Shown: positions 1-7,464, numbered from the stretch's first letter. The stretch is DNA of 9,021 bases from an uncultured bacterium (GCA_903958995.1 CAJBVG010000225.1:1-9021), one strand, 5' to 3'. The notes: generated by a model not told the origin, from the sequence alone. Program-made: numbers and translations.

Positions 1-1273
1 GGTTTAAACCATTTCTAATAATTGTATTGATATCAGTATTGATGTTATAAATATTTTTTAATGATACTTTAGAGTTTTTACCAGTTTGATATGATAAATT
101 CAATAAACCACCTAATGAGATATTGTTTTTGTAATTATCATCTTGATAAATAAAACGCTTACCAATTGAGTTATCAAAATCTTGACGCTCAATTTGGTTA
201 TATCTAATACTATTGCTGTAAGTAATTCCGTAAACATAACCGAAATCTTTATCAGCAATTTTATTTTTATTACCATAAAGAATTTGGAAACTACCACCTG
301 GTGCAGCTGAAGCATTTTCGTTGTAACCCCAATCATTTTGGAATAATCTCGACATTGCTGCTGCTTTCTTTGCACTTGAAGGATAGTTTTCTTCTGAAGG
401 AACTCCATCAGGAATTGCTCTAGTACCATCGTCAACTCCTAAGAAATCATATTTACCTTTTGAGCTATTTTCGAAATATTTTTTACCTGTAGAAATAGTA
501 TTGAATGATAAACCCATGTTCACATTAAAGAATTTCTCTTCTGGGAAATCTTTTGTGTTTAATTGAATAACACCACCTGCAAAATCTCCTGGAAGATCTG
601 GTGTAGCCGCTTTAGTAACGGTCATGTTATCTAATAAATTTGCTGGGAATATATCAAATGAGAATGCTCTTCTATCTGGTTCTGTACTTGGCAATGGTGA
701 ACCATTAATTAATGCAACATTGTAGCGATCCGATAAACCACGAATAACAACAAACTTATTGTCTTGTATACTTGCACCACTTACTCTTCTTAAAACCTCA
801 CTTGTATTTCTATCTGGTGATTTCTTGATGATGTCTGATGAAATACCATCAGAAATAGAAACATTATTTTTTTGGATAGTATATAAAGCACCTAAGCTTT
901 CTTTTTTATATGTTGAACGAACTACTACCTCTTGTAATTGCTTTCCTTGTTCTTCCATAGCCACATTTAAAGTGGTTGTTTTTCCTGAATTAACAATTAC
1001 GCCTTCTACGAATTTAGTATTATATGATAGGTATTTAAAAACAAGCTTATAACTACCTGGTTTCAAATTCAACAATTCATATTGACCATCAAAATTTGTT
1101 TGAGTTCCGATAGAAGTACCATCAATTAAAACAACTAAACCAATGATTGGTTCATTATTTGCTTTATCAACTACCTTACCTATAATTTTACCATTTGCTA
1201 CGTTATCCTCAGCCTTTACGGTAAAACTTACCAATAAAAGTAGTAGCAGGGAATATAATACATTCTTTTTCAC
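1..1273 (-). CDS. TonB-dependent outer-membrane receptor, N-terminal part (truncated by window edge)
   Basis: An uninterrupted frame of 424 codons reads from a GTG at 1271-1273 to the left edge. The C-terminal part, including most of the beta-barrel, lies outside. Residues 1-21 form a signal peptide (VKKN, then a Leu-rich core, then VKA before ED). Residues about 28-108 are a carboxypeptidase-like regulatory domain (GKIIGKVVDKANNEPIIG, NFDGQYELLNLKPGSYKL). A TonB-box-like segment (LQEVVVRS) follows. The plug domain, about 120-245, carries the typical FVVIRGLSDRYNVALINGS and DLPGDFAGGVIQL motifs, and the barrel starts after it. The family imports a ligand across the outer membrane using TonB/ExbBD energy; the substrate cannot be told from this part. 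GTG is chosen because it is the only start giving a signal peptide, there is an in-frame TAA a little upstream, and it lies about 23 bp after a perfect -7 box. No SusD-like gene is visible on the promoter-proximal side. Confidence 0.93.
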   Translation of the reverse strand, partial: MKKNVLYSLLLLLLVSFTVKAEDNVANGKIIGKVVDKANNEPIIGLVVLIDGTSIGTQTNFDGQYELLNLKPGSYKLVFKYLSYNTKFVEGVIVNSGKTTTLNVAMEEQGKQLQEVVVRSTYKKESLGALYTIQKNNVSISDGISSDIIKKSPDRNTSEVLRRVSGASIQDNKFVVIRGLSDRYNVALINGSPLPSTEPDRRAFSFDIFPANLLDNMTVTKAATPDLPGDFAGGVIQLNTKDFPEEKFFNVNMGLSFNTISTGKKYFENSSKGKYDFLGVDDGTRAIPDGVPSEENYPSSAKKAAAMSRLFQNDWGYNENASAAPGGSFQILYGNKNKIADKDFGYVYGITYSNSIRYNQIERQDFDNSIGKRFIYQDDNYKNNISLGGLLNLSYQTGKNSKVSLKNIYNINTDINTIIRNGLN

Positions 1274-1295
1274 AGAAATAACAATTTTGTTTCTG

Positions 1296-1303
1296 CAAAA
1301 GTA
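1296..1303 (-). promoter_or_regulatory. -7 promoter element of the TonB-dependent receptor gene
   Basis: Read on the minus strand the site is TACTTTTG, a perfect match to the Bacteroidota TAnnTTTG -7 consensus. It ends 22 bp upstream of the GTG start, so the leader would be short. No TTTG -33 box sits at the usual 19-21 bp spacing. That position is instead occupied by the TTAACA repeats at 1313-1340, which suggests an activator-dependent promoter. The box match is direct; the activator is inference. Confidence 0.7.
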
Positions 1304-1312
1304 AAGTAGCAA

Positions 1313-1340
1313 TGTTAATCGAATGTTAAGAGATAGTTAA
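1313..1340 (-). promoter_or_regulatory. Three 11-bp-spaced TTAAC half sites, candidate response-regulator operator
   Basis: On the minus strand TTAACT (1335-1340), TTAACA (1324-1329) and TTAACA (1313-1318) are direct repeats with 5-bp gaps, so an 11-bp period of one helical turn. The nearest repeat ends 9 bp upstream of the -7 box, and the middle one covers the place of the -33 element. This geometry is typical of OmpR/PhoB-family operators, and the half site resembles the Bacillus PhoP box. The identity of the regulator is inference. Confidence 0.5.
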
Positions 1341-1357
1341 CAAAAGAAGTATGTAGA

Positions 1358-1374
1358 TTAACTCAATATTAACA
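1358..1374 (+). promoter_or_regulatory. Second pair of TTAAC half sites in opposite orientation
   Basis: On the plus strand TTAACT (1358-1363) and TTAACA (1369-1374) repeat with the same 11-bp period as the array at 1313-1340, but point the other way. Together the two groups form a divergent arrangement in the short gap between the receptor gene and the end of the Mpo1-like gene. A further TTAACA lies at 1398-1403, next to the 10-bp palindrome TTAATATTAA (1392-1401). Nothing is transcribed rightward from here that I can recognise. Confidence 0.35.
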
Positions 1375-1416
1375 ATCTCGTTCTGAAAACATTAATATTA
1401 ACACTTAGATAACGAT

Positions 1417-1896
1417 TTATTGATATGGAAGGCCCACTTTTTTGAAAATAAAGTGCAATAACCAGATGGGACCAATTAATAAAAACTGTAAATCTTTGAA
1501 AAAAGATGGCTTCTTTCCTTCGATTTTATGCCCGATAAATTGAAATATCCAAGCGACTACAAAGATGATTACGCAAATTTGCCATAATGCCATTCCTCCT
1601 GCTTTTTCAAGATATTCTAATCGTACTATAATAAACGAGTAGATCCCGGTAACGATAATCATAGCAAAGGCCAAAATAGGCGATAGGTTATAATAATAAT
1701 ATAAAGAGAATGCAATGACTAACGATGCCCAGTTGATGTAAGGGAACGAAGCCATAAAGCTCGGCATCGGTATTGCCCAAACCATCCCTAAAAGGCTAAA
1801 TACAATAGAAGGAACCGCAATCCAATGAATAAACTTATTGGTAGGGTTCAAATGGCTCGAAGTATATTCTTCGAAAAGGGTGTCTAGTTTTGTCAT
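1417..1896 (-). CDS. Mpo1-like (DUF962) small integral membrane protein
   Basis: This 159-residue protein matches the DUF962/Mpo1-like family (yeast YGL010w). The N-terminal signature reads SSHLNPTNKFIHWIAVP, with His15, Asn20 and His24. Hydrophobic helices lie at about 25-47, 56-70, 72-92 and 104-121, followed by IGHKIEGKKP (His123) and a C-terminal hydrophobic stretch with His148. Yeast Mpo1 is an Fe(II)-dependent dioxygenase in fatty-acid alpha-oxidation; whether bacterial members do the same is not established, so function here is inference. The ATG at 1894-1896 is chosen because family homology begins there. The frame stays open to a TTG at 1948-1950, but those 18 extra codons (starting MRNSNFLITQ) are encoded by an intergenic hairpin repeat. 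The gene lies 77 bp after rny and probably shares its transcript, although the hairpin between them could reduce expression. Confidence 0.85.
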   Translation of the reverse strand: MTKLDTLFEEYTSSHLNPTNKFIHWIAVPSIVFSLLGMVWAIPMPSFMASFPYINWASLVIAFSLYYYYNLSPILAFAMIIVTGIYSFIIVRLEYLEKAGGMALWQICVIIFVVAWIFQFIGHKIEGKKPSFFKDLQFLLIGPIWLLHFIFKKVGLPYQ

Positions 1897-1903
1897 TTCT
1901 TGG

Positions 1904-1967
1904 GTATTGAGTAATGAGTATTGGGTAATAAGAAAATTTGAGTTTCTCAATACTCAATACTCAATAC
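1904..1967. repeat. Heptamer-repeat inverted element between rny and the Mpo1-like gene
   Basis: The arms 1904-1923 and 1948-1967 are reverse complements at 19 of 20 positions, with a 24-nt loop. Each arm is built of 7-bp units: GTATTGA or GTAATGA on the plus strand in the left arm, and the complement repeated in the right arm. The element begins 6 bp after the rny stop codon and ends 7 bp before the ATG of the next gene, so it fills the gap almost exactly. No U-tract follows, so it is not a standard intrinsic terminator. As RNA it could act as a processing or stability hairpin (inference). Confidence 0.8.
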
Positions 1968-1973
1968 TGGGTA

Positions 1974-3533
1974 CTACTTAGCGAACGACACTGCCCTAGT
2001 CTCTCTAATCACGGTAACTTTCACCTGACCTGGGTAAGTCATTTCGGTTTGTATTCTTTCAGCAATATCAAATGATAAGGCTTCTGCTTGTTGGTCGGTG
2101 ATTTTCTCACTTTCTACAATTACACGAAGTTCTCTACCTGCTTGTATCGCAAATGTTTTTTCTACACCTGGGTATGAAAGCGCTAAGTCTTCCATTTCTT
2201 TTAAACGTTTGATGTAGCTTTCTACAACTTCACGACGAGCACCTGGACGAGCACCAGAGATCGCATCACATGCTTGAATAATTGGCGACAAGATGCTTGT
2301 CATTTCAATTTCATCATGGTGAGCTCCAATAGCATTACATACTTCAGGATGTTCCTTATACTTCTCTGCTAATTGCATACCAAGTATTGCGTGGGGTACT
2401 TCTGGATTGTCTTCCGAAACTTTTCCGATATCATGTAATAAACCTGCTCTACGAGCCATCTTTACATTCAATCCTAATTCGGTTGCCATAATCGCACAGA
2501 AATTTGCCACCTCACGTGAATGTTGTAATAAATTTTGTCCGTAAGATGAACGGTATTTCATACGACCAACCATTCTGATTAACTCAGGATGTAAACCGTG
2601 TATTCCTAAATCGATTACGGTACGTTCACCGGTTTCGATAATTTCTTCTTCTAATTGTTTTTTCGTTTTCGCAACAACTTCTTCTATACGTGCTGGGTGA
2701 ATACGCCCATCAGTAACTAAGCGGTGTAAAGATAAACGAGCTAACTCTCTACGAACTGGATCGAAACCAGATAAGATAATTGCCTCTGGTGTATCATCAA
2801 CAATAATCTCGATGCCTGTAGCGGCTTCTAATGCACGAATATTTCTACCCTCACGTCCAATAATTCTACCTTTTACTTCATCACTCTCAATGTTAAAGAC
2901 TGAAACAGTGTTTTCGATAGCAGCTTCTGTAGCCGAACGTTGTATAGTTTGAATAACAATTTTCTTTGCTTCTTTTGCTGCAGTCATTTTCGCATCTTCC
3001 ACAATGTCTTTAATCATCGACATTGCGTTAGTACGAGCTTCGTCTTTTAAAGCTTCTACTAGTTGTGCTTTTGCATCTTCAGCAGAAAGCCCTGCGATTT
3101 TCTCTAATTGAGTAACTTGTTGGTTGTGCAATTGATCTACTTCTGATTTTTTCTTATCGAGTATTTCAATTTGGCGGTTTAAATTCTGACGAGTAGTATC
3201 TAACTCTTGTTCTTTACGAGTGCTATTTTCTAACTTCTGACTTAAACTTTGCTCTTTTTGCTTTAATGAGTTCTCGCGTTGCGACGCCAATGTATTCTTT
3301 TGTTGAATATCTTGTTCGTGCTCTGATTTTAATTGAAGAAATTTCTCTTTTGCTTCTAAAAGCTTATTTTTCTTTAATAATTCTGCTTGAGACTCTGATT
3401 CTTTAATGATTTTTTCTGCTTTCTCTTTTGCAATCTGCTCATGATCTTGGATGCCATTTTTTAGCAATATTCTTGCTATTAAAAATCCTATCAATAAAGC
3501 GACGATTCCTGTAATGATCGTTACTACTCCCAT
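1974..3533 (-). CDS. rny: Ribonuclease Y
   Basis: This 519-residue, full-length protein is RNase Y, the membrane-anchored endoribonuclease that starts mRNA decay. The order of parts is diagnostic. A single N-terminal membrane helix spans about residues 3-24. A long charged coiled coil spans about 28-165. A KH RNA-binding domain starts near 219, with GRIIGREGRN at 222-231 containing the GxxG loop. The HD phosphohydrolase domain has His338, the His367-Asp368 pair in LLHDIGK, His405/His406 in GAHHDE, and Asp423 in QACDA as metal ligands. The C-terminal domain ends SFAK. The ATG at 3531-3533 directly precedes the membrane helix. It lies 86 bp after zapA, a common neighbour in Bacteroidota, and is probably cotranscribed with it. 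No residue expected for catalysis is missing. Confidence 0.97.
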   Translation of the reverse strand: MGVVTIITGIVALLIGFLIARILLKNGIQDHEQIAKEKAEKIIKESESQAELLKKNKLLEAKEKFLQLKSEHEQDIQQKNTLASQRENSLKQKEQSLSQKLENSTRKEQELDTTRQNLNRQIEILDKKKSEVDQLHNQQVTQLEKIAGLSAEDAKAQLVEALKDEARTNAMSMIKDIVEDAKMTAAKEAKKIVIQTIQRSATEAAIENTVSVFNIESDEVKGRIIGREGRNIRALEAATGIEIIVDDTPEAIILSGFDPVRRELARLSLHRLVTDGRIHPARIEEVVAKTKKQLEEEIIETGERTVIDLGIHGLHPELIRMVGRMKYRSSYGQNLLQHSREVANFCAIMATELGLNVKMARRAGLLHDIGKVSEDNPEVPHAILGMQLAEKYKEHPEVCNAIGAHHDEIEMTSILSPIIQACDAISGARPGARREVVESYIKRLKEMEDLALSYPGVEKTFAIQAGRELRVIVESEKITDQQAEALSFDIAERIQTEMTYPGQVKVTVIRETRAVSFAK

Positions 3534-3564
3534 GTTTTGTTTGTTAAATTATTACACCATATGC

Positions 3565-3578
3565 GCTATTTAAATAGC
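3565..3578. repeat. 14-bp perfect palindrome in the zapA-rny gap
   Basis: GCTATTTAAATAGC is its own reverse complement. A second, 10-bp palindrome (GTTATATAAC, 3588-3597) lies 9 bp away. Both are in the 86-bp spacer upstream of rny. Neither is followed by a T-run on the minus strand, so termination is unlikely. They could be an operator or simply AT-rich chance symmetry. I see no convincing TAnnTTTG promoter here. Confidence 0.4.
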
Positions 3579-3619
3579 AGCACAACAGTTATATAACAGA
3601 CAGAAAAACATTAAAAGAA

Positions 3620-3913
3620 TTATTGCTTGAATAGATAATCACTCAGTCGTTTGTCTATATTCTCTATTTGTTGAGAGAAATCGAGACTCATCGATTTATG
3701 ATTTTTATCGAGATTTAAATGTTCTGTAGCAATTTGTAAAATGCACATGGAAAGTAAATCCTGCTTATCGCGCACCGCATAGCTCTCCTGGAACTCTTTG
3801 ATGCGGTCATTCACCAATTTAGCAGCTTTCCGAACATTCTCCTCATCCTCGCTATTTATTTTTAAAGGATAAACCCTATCGGCAATATTAATTTTAATGG
3901 AAATTTCTCCCAT
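3620..3913 (-). CDS. zapA: Cell division protein ZapA
   Basis: This 97-residue protein fits the ZapA family in size and pattern. The N-terminal globular part (about 1-45) contains ISIKINIADRVYPLKI followed by the family's SEDEENVRKAAKLVNDRIKEF. A C-terminal helical part (about 50-97) forms the dimer or tetramer coiled coil. ZapA binds FtsZ filaments at midcell and promotes bundling and Z-ring stability. The ATG at 3911-3913 gives the conserved start (MGEISIKINI). The gene lies 23 bp downstream of the small coiled-coil gene and 86 bp upstream of rny. The zapA-rny pairing supports the assignment beyond the protein sequence itself. Confidence 0.9.
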   Translation of the reverse strand: MGEISIKINIADRVYPLKINSEDEENVRKAAKLVNDRIKEFQESYAVRDKQDLLSMCILQIATEHLNLDKNHKSMSLDFSQQIENIDKRLSDYLFKQ

Positions 3914-3936
3914 CTTTTGTTTTATAAACTATTGTT

Positions 3937-4215
3937 TTATTTGCTCAAAATAGAAATACATTTATCTATTTCTCGCACAAATTCGTTAATTTTCGTCTTA
4001 ATGTCAAGTGTCTTCTCATCTGTTACCGCCACACTCTTGGCTAATTTCAGTATTCTATGCTTCTCTTCCAAGTCTTTAAGCTCAGAAGATATTTCTAAAA
4101 ATCGATTTCGTAAATGTTCATTATCCACCAATAAAAGCTCGTTTTGCTCTTTTAGAGCATCACAATACTCCATGAGCATGTCTACTTTTTTCTCTATGCT
4201 AGATAGGTTCTTCAA
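3937..4215 (-). CDS. Small coiled-coil protein, possible ZapB-like division partner
   Basis: This predicted soluble, 92-residue protein has no signal peptide or membrane segment. Residues 1-60 show a heptad-like pattern rich in Leu, Glu and Lys (IEKKVDMLMEYCDALKEQNE, then LLLVDNEHLRNRFLEISSEL), fitting one long coiled coil. The C-terminal 30 residues form another short amphipathic helix ending ISILSK. The preferred start is a TTG at 4213-4215, one base after the pheT stop codon (TAAATTG), which suggests translational coupling. The nearest ATG, at 4177-4179, would remove 12 residues, so the start is uncertain. Sitting immediately before zapA, it is placed like a ZapA partner, and its size and coiled coil resemble ZapB. 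That functional guess rests on context rather than a diagnostic motif. Confidence 0.75.
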   Translation of the reverse strand: MKNLSSIEKKVDMLMEYCDALKEQNELLLVDNEHLRNRFLEISSELKDLEEKHRILKLAKSVAVTDEKTLDIKTKINEFVREIDKCISILSK

Positions 4216-4216
4216 T

Positions 4217-6619
4217 TTACGATTTCCTTATTTCAGCTCCTGCTTCTTTTTCGTATGATTTTATTAATTTTTCCATTACGCCATCAATCACTTGATCTTG
4301 CATGGTTTTTTCTTCATCCATTAAGATAAAGCTTAATGCATATGATTTTTTGCCTTCAGGTAATTTATCCCCTTCATAAACATCGAATATATCGATATTC
4401 TTTAACAATCGCTGCTCTGACTGGTTAGCAATTTTCCTCAACTGCTCGAAAGTTACTTCTTTATTAATTAACATCGATAAGTCTCGTCGCACAGCAGGGT
4501 ACTTTGGAGCGCCATTGTATTCCATTTTGCGTTTCGTAACCGCCTGCATTAATGCAATGATGTCGATATCTGCAAAAAACACTTCCTGACTTATATCAAA
4601 TTGCTTTAATACCTTTTTAGAGATGGATGTAACCTTAATTATTCCCAATTTCCCTAATTGATAAGCAAATCCTTCGTTACCGCCTTCCGTTAGTACTTGA
4701 GTTTTTACTCCAGTTAATCCTAATCGGTTTAATAATTGGTCAACAATAGACTTAATATGATAGATATTACTTTTCTCCGCTTTTTCTTTCCAATGTTCTG
4801 CATGAGTATTTCCAGTTAAGAATATACTTAAATGCGATTTCTCATCGTAAGAAGATTCTAGTTTGTGATAAGTACTCCCCCACTCGTATAATTTCAAATC
4901 ACTCGAACGGCGGTTGATATTATATGAAATGGCTTCTAATCCTGAACTTAACATTTGGTTACGCAGCACTTGGAGTTCAATACTCAATGGATTCAATATC
5001 TCTACTTGATCTTCTGCTGAATAGATTTCGTTGTTCTTCGATGATGTTAATGAATTCGACATCATTTCCTGATATCCAATAGAACTCAAGAACTCCGAGA
5101 TGATTTCTTTTACACGATTTGAATCTGGTTTCACTGAAAACGATAATGATGATTTAAGATGCGTTGGCATCTCAATATTATTCAATCCGTAAATTCTTAA
5201 GATCTCTTCCACTAAATCGCATGGACGAGTAACATCTACTTTAGATAGAGGAACGCGCACCAATACATCTTGTTGATTTTCTTCAATAATTTTAATTCCT
5301 AATCCTGTAAGAATTTCTACCATTAATTTCGGTTCGATTTTCTTCCCGATTAATTTTTGAGCGTACTCAAAGTTTAATTTTATTTCAGCAGCTTGTATAG
5401 GTTGTGGATATAAATCAGTTATGCCTGCTTCTGCATTTCCTCCAGCAATACTTAAAATTAGTTCAGTTGCTTGAGATATTGCCATTAAGCACATATCTGG
5501 ATCTGTACCGCGTTCAAATCGGAATGAAGCATCTGTTTTTAAGTCGTGCGCTTTCGATGACTTACGAACCACAGCAGCATTAAAATAGGCACTCTCTAGA
5601 AATATATTTTTTGTTGATGTACTTACTGATGTATTTAATCCACCCATTGTACCAGCAATACCTACAATCTTTTCAGCGTCGGTAATTACAAGTTCTGAGC
5701 CATGCATTTTACGTTCGGTTTGATCTAGCGTTTGTAATACTTCCCCAGCTTTAGCTCTACGCACACGAATGGTTTTGCCAGAAATTTTATCGGCATCATA
5801 TGCATGCATCGGTTGACCTAATCCGTGACAAATAAAATTAGTGATATCTACGATATTGTTTATCGACTTTACTCCTATAGATTGCAGACGTTCTTTCAAC
5901 CATTCTGGAGAATCACTTACCGTAACACCTGAGATTGATATGCCTGAAAAACGAGGAGTATCTTCTGTATTTTCTACTTCAATTTTAACTTGACCAGAAG
6001 TATGTACTGGAAGCATTTTATGCTCCGGCTTTTTAACTGTGGTGTGAAAAATCGCGGCTAAATCTCTAGCCACACCTAAATGAGAAGCTGCATCTGCACG
6101 GTTTGGAGTTAAACCAATTTCAAAAATGGTATCTGAACTTAGGTTATAATACGTTTTCAATAATTGACCTACAACAGCATCTTCCGGTAATATTTTAATT
6201 CCATCATGAGATTTTCCCATGCCAATTTCATCTTCAGCACAAATCATTCCTTCAGATAGTTCAGAACGAATCTTCGATTTGTTGATTTTGAATGCTTCCC
6301 CTTCTAGTGGATGAACCGTAGTTCCAACAGTGGCAACGATTACTTTTTGTCCAACTGCAACATTTGGTGCACCACAAACAATTTGTAATAATTCTGCTGC
6401 TCCAACATCCACTTTAGTAACTCGCAAACGATCTGCATTGGGATGTTGTACACATTCCATTACATGACCTACGACAAGTCCTTCTAAACCTCCCTTTATT
6501 GATTCTACGACTTCTGTCGATTCTACTTCTAATCCTACTGACGTTAATGAATCACTTATTTCTTGAATGTTATCATTCAAATCAATAAAATCCTTTAACC
6601 ACTTATATGAAATCTTCAT
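4217..6619 (-). CDS. pheT: Phenylalanine--tRNA ligase beta subunit
   Basis: This full-length, 800-residue PheRS beta subunit joins PheS in an alpha2beta2 cytosolic enzyme that charges tRNA-Phe. Domains in order: N-terminal segment MKISYKWLKDF; EMAP-like tRNA-binding domain (about 44-153, with HPNADRLRVTKVDVG); B3/B4 editing domain (about 215-400, with SFRFERGTDPD at 365-375); B5 domain (about 408-482, ending RPCDLVEEILRIYGLNNIE); the catalytic-like core (about 495-690); and the C-terminal FDX-ACB anticodon-binding domain (about 706-799, with KYPAVRRDLSML). The ATG at 6617-6619 gives the canonical start, 20 bp after a perfect -7 box. pheS is not next to it: radC lies upstream and the division genes downstream. 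The stop codon is one base from the next start. Confidence 0.97.
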   Translation of the reverse strand: MKISYKWLKDFIDLNDNIQEISDSLTSVGLEVESTEVVESIKGGLEGLVVGHVMECVQHPNADRLRVTKVDVGAAELLQIVCGAPNVAVGQKVIVATVGTTVHPLEGEAFKINKSKIRSELSEGMICAEDEIGMGKSHDGIKILPEDAVVGQLLKTYYNLSSDTIFEIGLTPNRADAASHLGVARDLAAIFHTTVKKPEHKMLPVHTSGQVKIEVENTEDTPRFSGISISGVTVSDSPEWLKERLQSIGVKSINNIVDITNFICHGLGQPMHAYDADKISGKTIRVRRAKAGEVLQTLDQTERKMHGSELVITDAEKIVGIAGTMGGLNTSVSTSTKNIFLESAYFNAAVVRKSSKAHDLKTDASFRFERGTDPDMCLMAISQATELILSIAGGNAEAGITDLYPQPIQAAEIKLNFEYAQKLIGKKIEPKLMVEILTGLGIKIIEENQQDVLVRVPLSKVDVTRPCDLVEEILRIYGLNNIEMPTHLKSSLSFSVKPDSNRVKEIISEFLSSIGYQEMMSNSLTSSKNNEIYSAEDQVEILNPLSIELQVLRNQMLSSGLEAISYNINRRSSDLKLYEWGSTYHKLESSYDEKSHLSIFLTGNTHAEHWKEKAEKSNIYHIKSIVDQLLNRLGLTGVKTQVLTEGGNEGFAYQLGKLGIIKVTSISKKVLKQFDISQEVFFADIDIIALMQAVTKRKMEYNGAPKYPAVRRDLSMLINKEVTFEQLRKIANQSEQRLLKNIDIFDVYEGDKLPEGKKSYALSFILMDEEKTMQDQVIDGVMEKLIKSYEKEAGAEIRKS

Positions 6620-6639
6620 TTATTAAAATCCCGTTTTTA

Positions 6640-6647
6640 CAAAAGTA
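6640..6647 (-). promoter_or_regulatory. -7 promoter element of pheT (pheT-zapA-rny unit)
   Basis: The minus strand reads TACTTTTG, a perfect TAnnTTTG box, 20 bp upstream of the pheT ATG in the 66-bp radC-pheT spacer. The -33 element is poor. This is the only strong promoter box I see for the run pheT to rny, so it probably drives the cluster. Confidence 0.65.
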
Positions 6648-6685
6648 CGAAAAAAAGCATTAAGCATAGCTTTGATTGCTGTGTT

Positions 6686-7384
6686 TTAAAGCATTCCTTC
6701 ATCACAAAAACTATAGTATTTGTTTTCATGAAAAATGAGGTGATCTAGTAGCTTAATATCCATTAATAAAGCGGCTTCTTTACACTTTTTAGTCAACAGA
6801 ATATCCTCATTGCTAGGCTTTAGATTACCCGAAGGGTGATTATGACATAGAATAATGGAACTAGCGAGGCTTTCTATGGCCTGTTTTAGGATAATGCGAA
6901 TATCGACTACCGTACCACTAATGCCACCTTTGCTCATGCATTTTTTATCGATAATGAAATTACCACGATTGAGAAATATAACCCAGAATTCTTCGTGAGC
7001 TAAATCGGCAAAGTGTTCCGACATTAAGTTATGAATGTTTGCACTGCTCTGGATTTTCAGCTTTTCTGGCTTCACCATATCTTTTCTGCGCTGCCCAAGT
7101 TCCATGCATGCGGAGATGATTAAAGCTTTCGCTTCACCAATACCATTCTGCTTCATTAATTCGGGGATACTTTGCTTGGAGAGCTTACTTAGATCGGAAT
7201 CGACGCTGAGTAATAGCTTTTGTGCAATTGTTAAGGCATCTTCAGTAGGAGTGCCGCTGCCAATTAATATGGCTAATAGTTCGGCATCGCTTAAGCTTTG
7301 CCTACCTTGTTTCTTCAGTTTTTCTCGAGGTCTGTCCTCTTTCGACCATTGCTTTATGGTCAATTTATTCCGTCTTTCCACCAT
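6686..7384 (-). CDS. radC: RadC family JAB1/MPN (JAMM) domain protein
   Basis: A 232-residue RadC family member (UPF0758). The N-terminal part holds the family signature IKQWSKEDRPREKL and LSDAELLAILIGSGT, followed by a helix-hairpin-helix-like segment (NGIGEAKA, about 81-88 counted from the upstream GTG). The C-terminal half is a JAMM metalloprotease-like domain with the full motif HNHPSGNLKPSNED: His182, His184 and Asp195 as metal ligands, and Glu132/133 as the upstream acid. Despite the name, a role in DNA repair has been questioned and the true substrate is unknown. The start is ambiguous: GTG at 7385-7387 is immediately followed by ATG at 7382-7384, and the ATG is preferred. The gene lies between the rpsT terminator and the pheT promoter. 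No clear -7 box is seen; transcription may rely on readthrough from rpsT. Confidence 0.93.
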   Translation of the reverse strand: MVERRNKLTIKQWSKEDRPREKLKKQGRQSLSDAELLAILIGSGTPTEDALTIAQKLLLSVDSDLSKLSKQSIPELMKQNGIGEAKALIISACMELGQRRKDMVKPEKLKIQSSANIHNLMSEHFADLAHEEFWVIFLNRGNFIIDKKCMSKGGISGTVVDIRIILKQAIESLASSIILCHNHPSGNLKPSNEDILLTKKCKEAALLMDIKLLDHLIFHENKYYSFCDEGML

Positions 7385-7407
7385 CACGGTACAAAGAACG
7401 TATAAAT

Positions 7408-7445
7408 AAAAAAATCCTACAACCTCACGGATGCAGGATTTTTTA
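7408..7445. terminator. Intrinsic terminator after rpsT
   Basis: The hairpin pairs AAAAAATCCT (7409-7418) with AGGATTTTTT (7435-7444). Three more pairs inside, one a G-U, bring the stem to about 13 bp. On the minus strand it begins 20 bp after the rpsT stop and ends in a run of seven T. The A/T-run on each side makes it formally bidirectional, but only rpsT needs it. It lies just upstream of the radC start, separating the two genes. Confidence 0.85.
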
Positions 7446-7464
7446 TCAGCGGAATAAGTTAATA

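Noticed and set aside
759..1052. Plus-strand open frame opposite the TonB receptor
   Set aside because: It lies antisense to a well-supported plug-domain coding sequence and its protein looks like no family. Likewise the minus-strand frame at 112-435 is an out-of-frame shadow.
3534..3619. Small RNA (6S-like) between zapA and rny
   Set aside because: The 86-bp spacer is too short for 6S RNA and shows only short AT-rich palindromes, with no promoter and terminator pair.
3917..4258. Plus-strand open frame opposite the coiled-coil gene
   Set aside because: Its Ser/Phe-rich product is the usual reverse-strand shadow of a Glu/Lys-rich coding sequence. The same applies to 7035-7409 opposite radC.
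6654..6673. Terminator after radC
   Set aside because: On the minus strand AAAGC can pair with GCTTT before a T-run, but five weak pairs are too few, and the site adjoins the pheT promoter.
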